A stretch of 64,000 nt of DNA from Sulfuritalea sp. (lineage in GTDB: Bacteria > Pseudomonadota > Gammaproteobacteria > Burkholderiales > Rhodocyclaceae): assembly GCA_016712985.1 (NCBI GenBank), contig JADJQA010000008.1, positions 122,692 to 186,691 on the forward strand. The letters are read 5' to 3'. The translations under genes were made by a program, and so were the position numbers. The notes under the pieces were generated by a model, which worked only from the letters and a program-made list of their open reading frames with translations, was not told where the DNA came from and ran no database searches. How positions within the stretch are numbered: position 1 is the first letter of the stretch; every line of letters begins with the position of its first letter. Below, one piece after another: positions 60,266-64,000 of this stretch.

Positions 60266-60814
60266 TCATGGCCCGAAGTAGGGAGGCCACACCGGGAGCT
60301 GGAGCTTGAGCAGCAGGATGAAGGCGCCATAGCTCAACACAGCCAGCACGGTGGCCAAACCGAGTGCCTCTTTCCAGATGAATTTGTCACCGGCGTTACA
60401 CGCCAACAAGGTCAGAGCATAGATGCCTGCAATCAAACCCATGGGAGGCAGGTTGATACTGCGCACGCCGCCCAAGGCCACGCCGAAAATCAGATTGGCG
60501 GCGATTATGAAAATAAGTGGTTTCCAGGCGAACTTGCCTACCTTGTCTCCACGTCGCGTGGGTACAGTCAGGGCAACCACGGTGATCGCCGCACCCAGGC
60601 ATGCCAACAAGATGCCCAGCCCCAAGGGGAATAGCCCCGGACCCATGCGGGCGCCAACACCCAGAGGATAGTTGGTGGAGCCAACAGCAAACGCCACGCT
60701 AACATCCCACCTTTGTGTGGCTGCAGCAGTTCCGAGAATTAGTGCGGCAGCCAAAACAGGCCTGACGATGGCACCCGGCTCGTAAGTCTGTTGGACTCTT
60801 GACTGATCACTCAA
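60266..60814 (-). CDS. tctB: Tripartite tricarboxylate transporter small membrane subunit TctB
   Basis: 182 residues with four hydrophobic helices. YPLGVGARMGPGLFPLGLGI is the usual TctB segment; FAWKPLIFIIAANLIFGVAL and the C-terminal FILLLKLQLPVWP follow. Intact, and 11 bases upstream of tctA in the same direction. Confidence 0.9.
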   Translation of the reverse strand: MSDQSRVQQTYEPGAIVRPVLAAALILGTAAATQRWDVSVAFAVGSTNYPLGVGARMGPGLFPLGLGILLACLGAAITVVALTVPTRRGDKVGKFAWKPLIFIIAANLIFGVALGGVRSINLPPMGLIAGIYALTLLACNAGDKFIWKEALGLATVLAVLSYGAFILLLKLQLPVWPPYFGP

Positions 60815-60867
60815 CGACCGCTTTCTGTCGACTTGCTCAAGGTCGGGCTCATCGTCCGCAACAAATG

Positions 60868-61856
60868 CTACGTTGGGCGGGCGAAATACCCGGTCAAAAA
60901 TCCGATGGTTCGGCGAGGACGGTCAGCCTGTGATTGCTGGGTACAGTAGGCCCGCTCGCCGCACCCAGGCATCAAATGCCCAGCCATTTCCCTCACGCCC
61001 ACCACCATAACACAACCAAAGAAGTCTTTTTGACCGGACACCCAAATTCTCTGCACTCTTCCTCTGCCCTTCACGACCCAGGCGGTCGCGGCGTAGGACC
61101 GGGCTCCGTCGGCCTCACCGTCCAGATACGCCAGCCTTACCACATCTCGAAGTCTCGCCTTGGCATCCGCGCCGAGCGTGCCAACGTATTCTGCCACCGG
61201 CCCTTCCTTGCCTTCGGAGGGCGCCCAAAAATCCGCGAACGACGCGAATTCCATACGGATGGTCAGCGTGTCCTCCACGACATCCGCCAGGCCGGCGTCT
61301 CGCCAGGCGCTAGCCAGATCTCCGGGGCGGCTCATTGGCCTAGTGTACGCCGCCGCCCGGGCTCGGCACCCGTTCTGGTCGAGCATGGCCGCTGCGTCGT
61401 AAAACATGCGGAGGGCGACGAACCCGCCGCGCGTATCCCAGGTGGCAGCGGCCACCGTCCCGCCGGGACGCGTCACGCGGCGCATCTCGCGCACCGCAAG
61501 ATCGGCTTGAGGGACGAACTGCAGCACAAGCATGGAGACCGCGTGGTCGAAAGATGCGTCCGGAAAGGGAAGCGCTGGCATCCTGCCTGGAACCCCAGGC
61601 GAGCGTCGACATTGCGGCGGTTGGCGTACTCGACGTACGTCGCAGAGAGGTCTAACCCGCGCACGCTGGCAATCTTCGGATCGCTTGCCAAACACGTTGC
61701 CAGATTGCCGGTGCCGCAGCCAACATCGAGCACCCGTACCGCTCCGGTAATGTCGGCGAAGCGGATGAACAGCGGCGCAAGACGCCGGCTCCAGCGGCCC
61801 ATCTGCAGCTCGTAGCCATCGCCATCCGAGGATACGAATTTGTTGGCAACGGTCAT
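60868..61856 (-). CDS. SAM-dependent methyltransferase (UbiE/Methyltransf_11-like), one or more frame breaks
   Basis: Motif I is VRVLDVGCGTGNLATCLASD near residue 40, then VRGLDLSATYVEYANRRN. After GFQAG the frame shifts at about 61580 to LPFPDASFDHAVSMLVLQFV, then VREMRRVTRPGGTVAAATWD, typical of class I methyltransferases. The C-terminal end after TAWVVKGRG is uncertain; the open frame runs to 60868, and the last 40 residues look unlike the family. It lies between tctB and the tctC gene, interrupting the expected tct order. Substrate unknown. Confidence 0.7.
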
Positions 61857-61922
61857 GCGCTTGCGTCCCGGCCCGCTACAGGACGCAACCGTGTCAGCGC
61901 TCGGGTGCCTTCGCCGGGCCCG

Positions 61923-62891
61923 CTATTCAAGCTTTAATCCGATCGCCTTGACCAACCCTGCGTTCATGCGAATTTCATTGCTTACGAGCGCGTCGAACTC
62001 AGTCGAGGTCATCACCATGGGCTCGACGCCGAGCGCCGTTAGCTTGTCCTTTACCCTGGGCTCCTGCAGGGCCTTGAGCGTCTCGCGGTGCGAGCTTGTC
62101 CACTATCACGCGGCGGCGTCTGGCGGGCACGAAGAGCCCAGCCACATCGGATACTCCGCATCGCTGACGCCGGCTTCGCGCAGGGTCGGCACATCTGGCA
62201 GCGCGGTGGAGCGCGCGGCGCTGTTCACCGCAAGCGCCGCGAGCTTGCCACTCCGGACGTGCGGCAGCGCGGCTCCCAGCGCGACGAAGGCGAAGTCGAT
62301 GCGTCCCGCGATGATTTCGGTGATCATCTCCGCGCCGCCCCTGAACGGGACATGCACGGCTGCCACGCCCGAGCGCAGCCGGAAGCGCTCCGCGCTTAGA
62401 TGCGATGCGGACCCAGCGCCAGGCGAGGAAAAGTTGAATTCACCCGGTTTCGCCTTGGCTGCAGCGACAAGATCGCGGGCCGTTTTGAAACCTCGGTCCG
62501 GGGAGACCACCAGGACGAACGGCGTGACCCCGAGCGGGGCCACCGCCGCGAAGTCCTGCGCGGGTCGATAGGTCAGGTTCGAATAAAGCGCGGGCGCAAT
62601 AGCGTGCGCGGACGAGTTAACGAGGAGCGTATAGCCATCGGGGTCCGACCTGGCGACCGCGCCGGCGCCCAGCGTTTGACCCGCCCCTGGCCGGTTCTCC
62701 ACCACGATGGCCTGGCCGAGCTGATCGCTGAGTTGTGCGAACACCGTGCGGGGAACGATGTCTATCACGCTCCCCGGCGCGATGGGCACGATTGCCTTTA
62801 CAGGCTTCGTCGGCCAGGTCTCCGCCAGGGCCTGCGCGGCCGCAAACGCCAGCCCGAGGGCAGACAGGACCATCACGGATCTGTGTTTCAT
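61923..62891 (-). CDS. tctC: Bug-family substrate-binding protein (TctC), frame breaks near the 3' end
   Basis: Periplasmic receptor of the tripartite carboxylate transporter. Signal peptide SVMVLSALGLAFAAAQALA, then WPTKPVKAIVPIAPGSVIDI, VVENRPGAGQTLGAGAVARS, DGYTLLVNSSAHAIAP and MWLGSS, the Bug pattern. The conserved C-terminus HRETLKALQEPRVKDKLTAL to GLVKAIGLKLE is in another frame; breaks lie at about 62098-62135. About 322 residues. GAGGAGG precedes ATG 62891. Divergent from lysR. Confidence 0.88.
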
Positions 62892-63022
62892 TGCTGCCTC
62901 CTCATCGTGATCGCGCGCCGGGCGCGGCGCAGGCAATCCGGAGGACAGCATAGGTCTTGCAAGACGCCGCGTCCAATACATATAATGACTGACGAACAAT
63001 GCCGAACCGGCATAGATAAACC

Positions 63023-63968
63023 ATGGATCTGCGGCACGTACGTACCCTCGTCACCGTGGCCGAGCTGGGCACCGTCTCGAAGGCAGCGGTGCACCTGCAC
63101 ACGGCGCAGCCGGCGCTCTCCCGGCAGATTAGCAACCTGGAGCGGGAGCTCGGTCTCAAGCTCTTCGATCGCGTGGGGCGCCGCTTGGTGCTGACGGGCG
63201 AGGGCGAACAGCTGCTGGGCGATTGCCGCAGTCTGTTGCGCTGCGCCAGCGCACTCGGTGAGCGTGCCGAGCAGCTCCGGCGCGGCGATACGGGAACGCT
63301 CAGAGTGGCCGCCTCCCCTCAGTTCATCGAAGGCGTCATGTCCGACTTCCTGCGCCGATACGCCCAGCGTTATCCGAACGTGCAGGTGAAGTTGACGGAG
63401 GCGGTTTCGTGGTCCGACACGCTGGGAATGCTCGAGCGCGGCGAGATTCACATCGGCCAGAACCTGCTTCACGCCGTCGCGCACGGCGATTCGCGCTTCG
63501 CCAACCATCCGTTGGAGGGGGTCGATCTGCTGGCGCCAGGCGCCGCTGATGCCCAGCAAGAAGGAATCCATCGAGATCGCTCGCCTGGCCGCCCACCCGC
63601 TGCTTCTGCTGGATACCAGCTTCATATCCCGCCGCACCTTCGACGCCACCTGCCGCCTGACCGGCGTGGTGCCCAACGTCGTATTCGAGAGCCGGACACC
63701 GCATACACTGCTGGCGATGGCGGAGAAGGGACACGGTGTGGCAATCGTGCCTTCCGCGGTGCGAATCGCCGGCTATCCGCTGCGCATCACCCGCGTGACC
63801 TACCGGCGCAAGCCCCTGCGCGAGCCTTTGGCCCTCTTCTGGGACAAGCGGCGCCCCCTGCCGTCGTACGCTACCGCCTTCTGCACAATGCTGGCGCAGC
63901 GCGTGCGCGAAGTGTTCCCGATTTCGCAGCCGTCCGAAGCCCGGCGCGCAGCCTCGGTGCGACCCTGA
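63023..63968 (+). CDS. LysR-type transcriptional regulator, one frame break
   Basis: MDLRHVRTLVTVAELGTVSK, then AAVHLHTAQPALSRQISNLE is the LysR helix-turn-helix; the effector domain begins GTLRVAASPQFIEGVMSDFL. At about 63540 the frame shifts, continuing MPSKKESIEIARLAAHPLLL and LDTSFISRRTFDATCRLTG through EKGHGVAIVPSAVRIAGYPL to the stop at 63968. About 315 residues. Divergent from tctC with 131 bases between them, so it probably regulates the tct genes in response to their substrate. Confidence 0.87.
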
Positions 63969-64000
63969 CCGAGTTCCCCAGCTTGTTCCTTTGACAGGCC

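Overview
The window reads as chromosomal DNA of a high-GC betaproteobacterium, most likely close to Rhodocyclales. This rests on gene order and families: map-glnD, trigger factor-clpP-clpX-lon, an hpnCDE squalene operon, a phasin, molybdopterin genes and a Tct/Bug tricarboxylate transporter. The exact genus is not decided by the sequence.

Layout. 1-20.8 kb: map (cut by the window edge), glnD, a cyclic-nucleotide-binding protein, a brnTA remnant, an RND efflux pair, a quinone oxidoreductase, an MFS permease, an acyl-CoA ligase-tag-acetyltransferase block, a nucleotide cyclase fused to hemerythrin, mnmH-tesA and an ABC ATPase. 21.0-30.3 kb: an accessory island. It holds Phd/VapC, a type III restriction-modification locus (mod...res), an addiction-module antitoxin with a ParE/RelE toxin, a duplicated mod tail with a second antitoxin, and an AAA ATPase plus Toprim protein sitting between mod and res. 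30.3-39.7 kb: hpnCDE, tRNA-Leu, tig-clpP-clpX, lon with a sigma-32-like promoter, tRNA-Val. 39.9-45.7 kb: two small envelope proteins, AbrB/Doc, a large helicase-nuclease, a remnant of an MFS gene and a second VapBC pair. 45.7-58 kb: clpB (also with a sigma-32-like promoter), a catalase remnant, DUF1304, phasin, a chemoreceptor, moaE-moaD-moeA-mobB, an ATP-grasp-like gene and a DinG helicase. 58.4-64 kb: an IS3 orfA scrap, then tctA-tctB-methyltransferase-tctC with a divergent LysR regulator.

A striking property of the whole window is that about eighteen genes are broken by single-base (rarely larger) indels although both halves of the protein are well conserved. Many breaks lie in short homopolymers where adding one base restores the frame. 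Sequencing or assembly error is the simplest reading, but it is unproven; for such genes I give the full span and the break position. Long genes such as lon, clpB, clpX, dinG and the chemoreceptor are intact.

The best candidate for an unusual system is the type III R-M locus. Its mod and res genes enclose an ATPase/Toprim pair whose start codons overlap the preceding stops and whose last gene overlaps res. This resembles the way type I R-M loci can enclose PrrC/RloC-type guards, and the ATPase/Toprim layout resembles AriA/AriB of PARIS. The addiction antitoxins and the duplicated mod tail suggest the module was built by repeated recombination next to mod.
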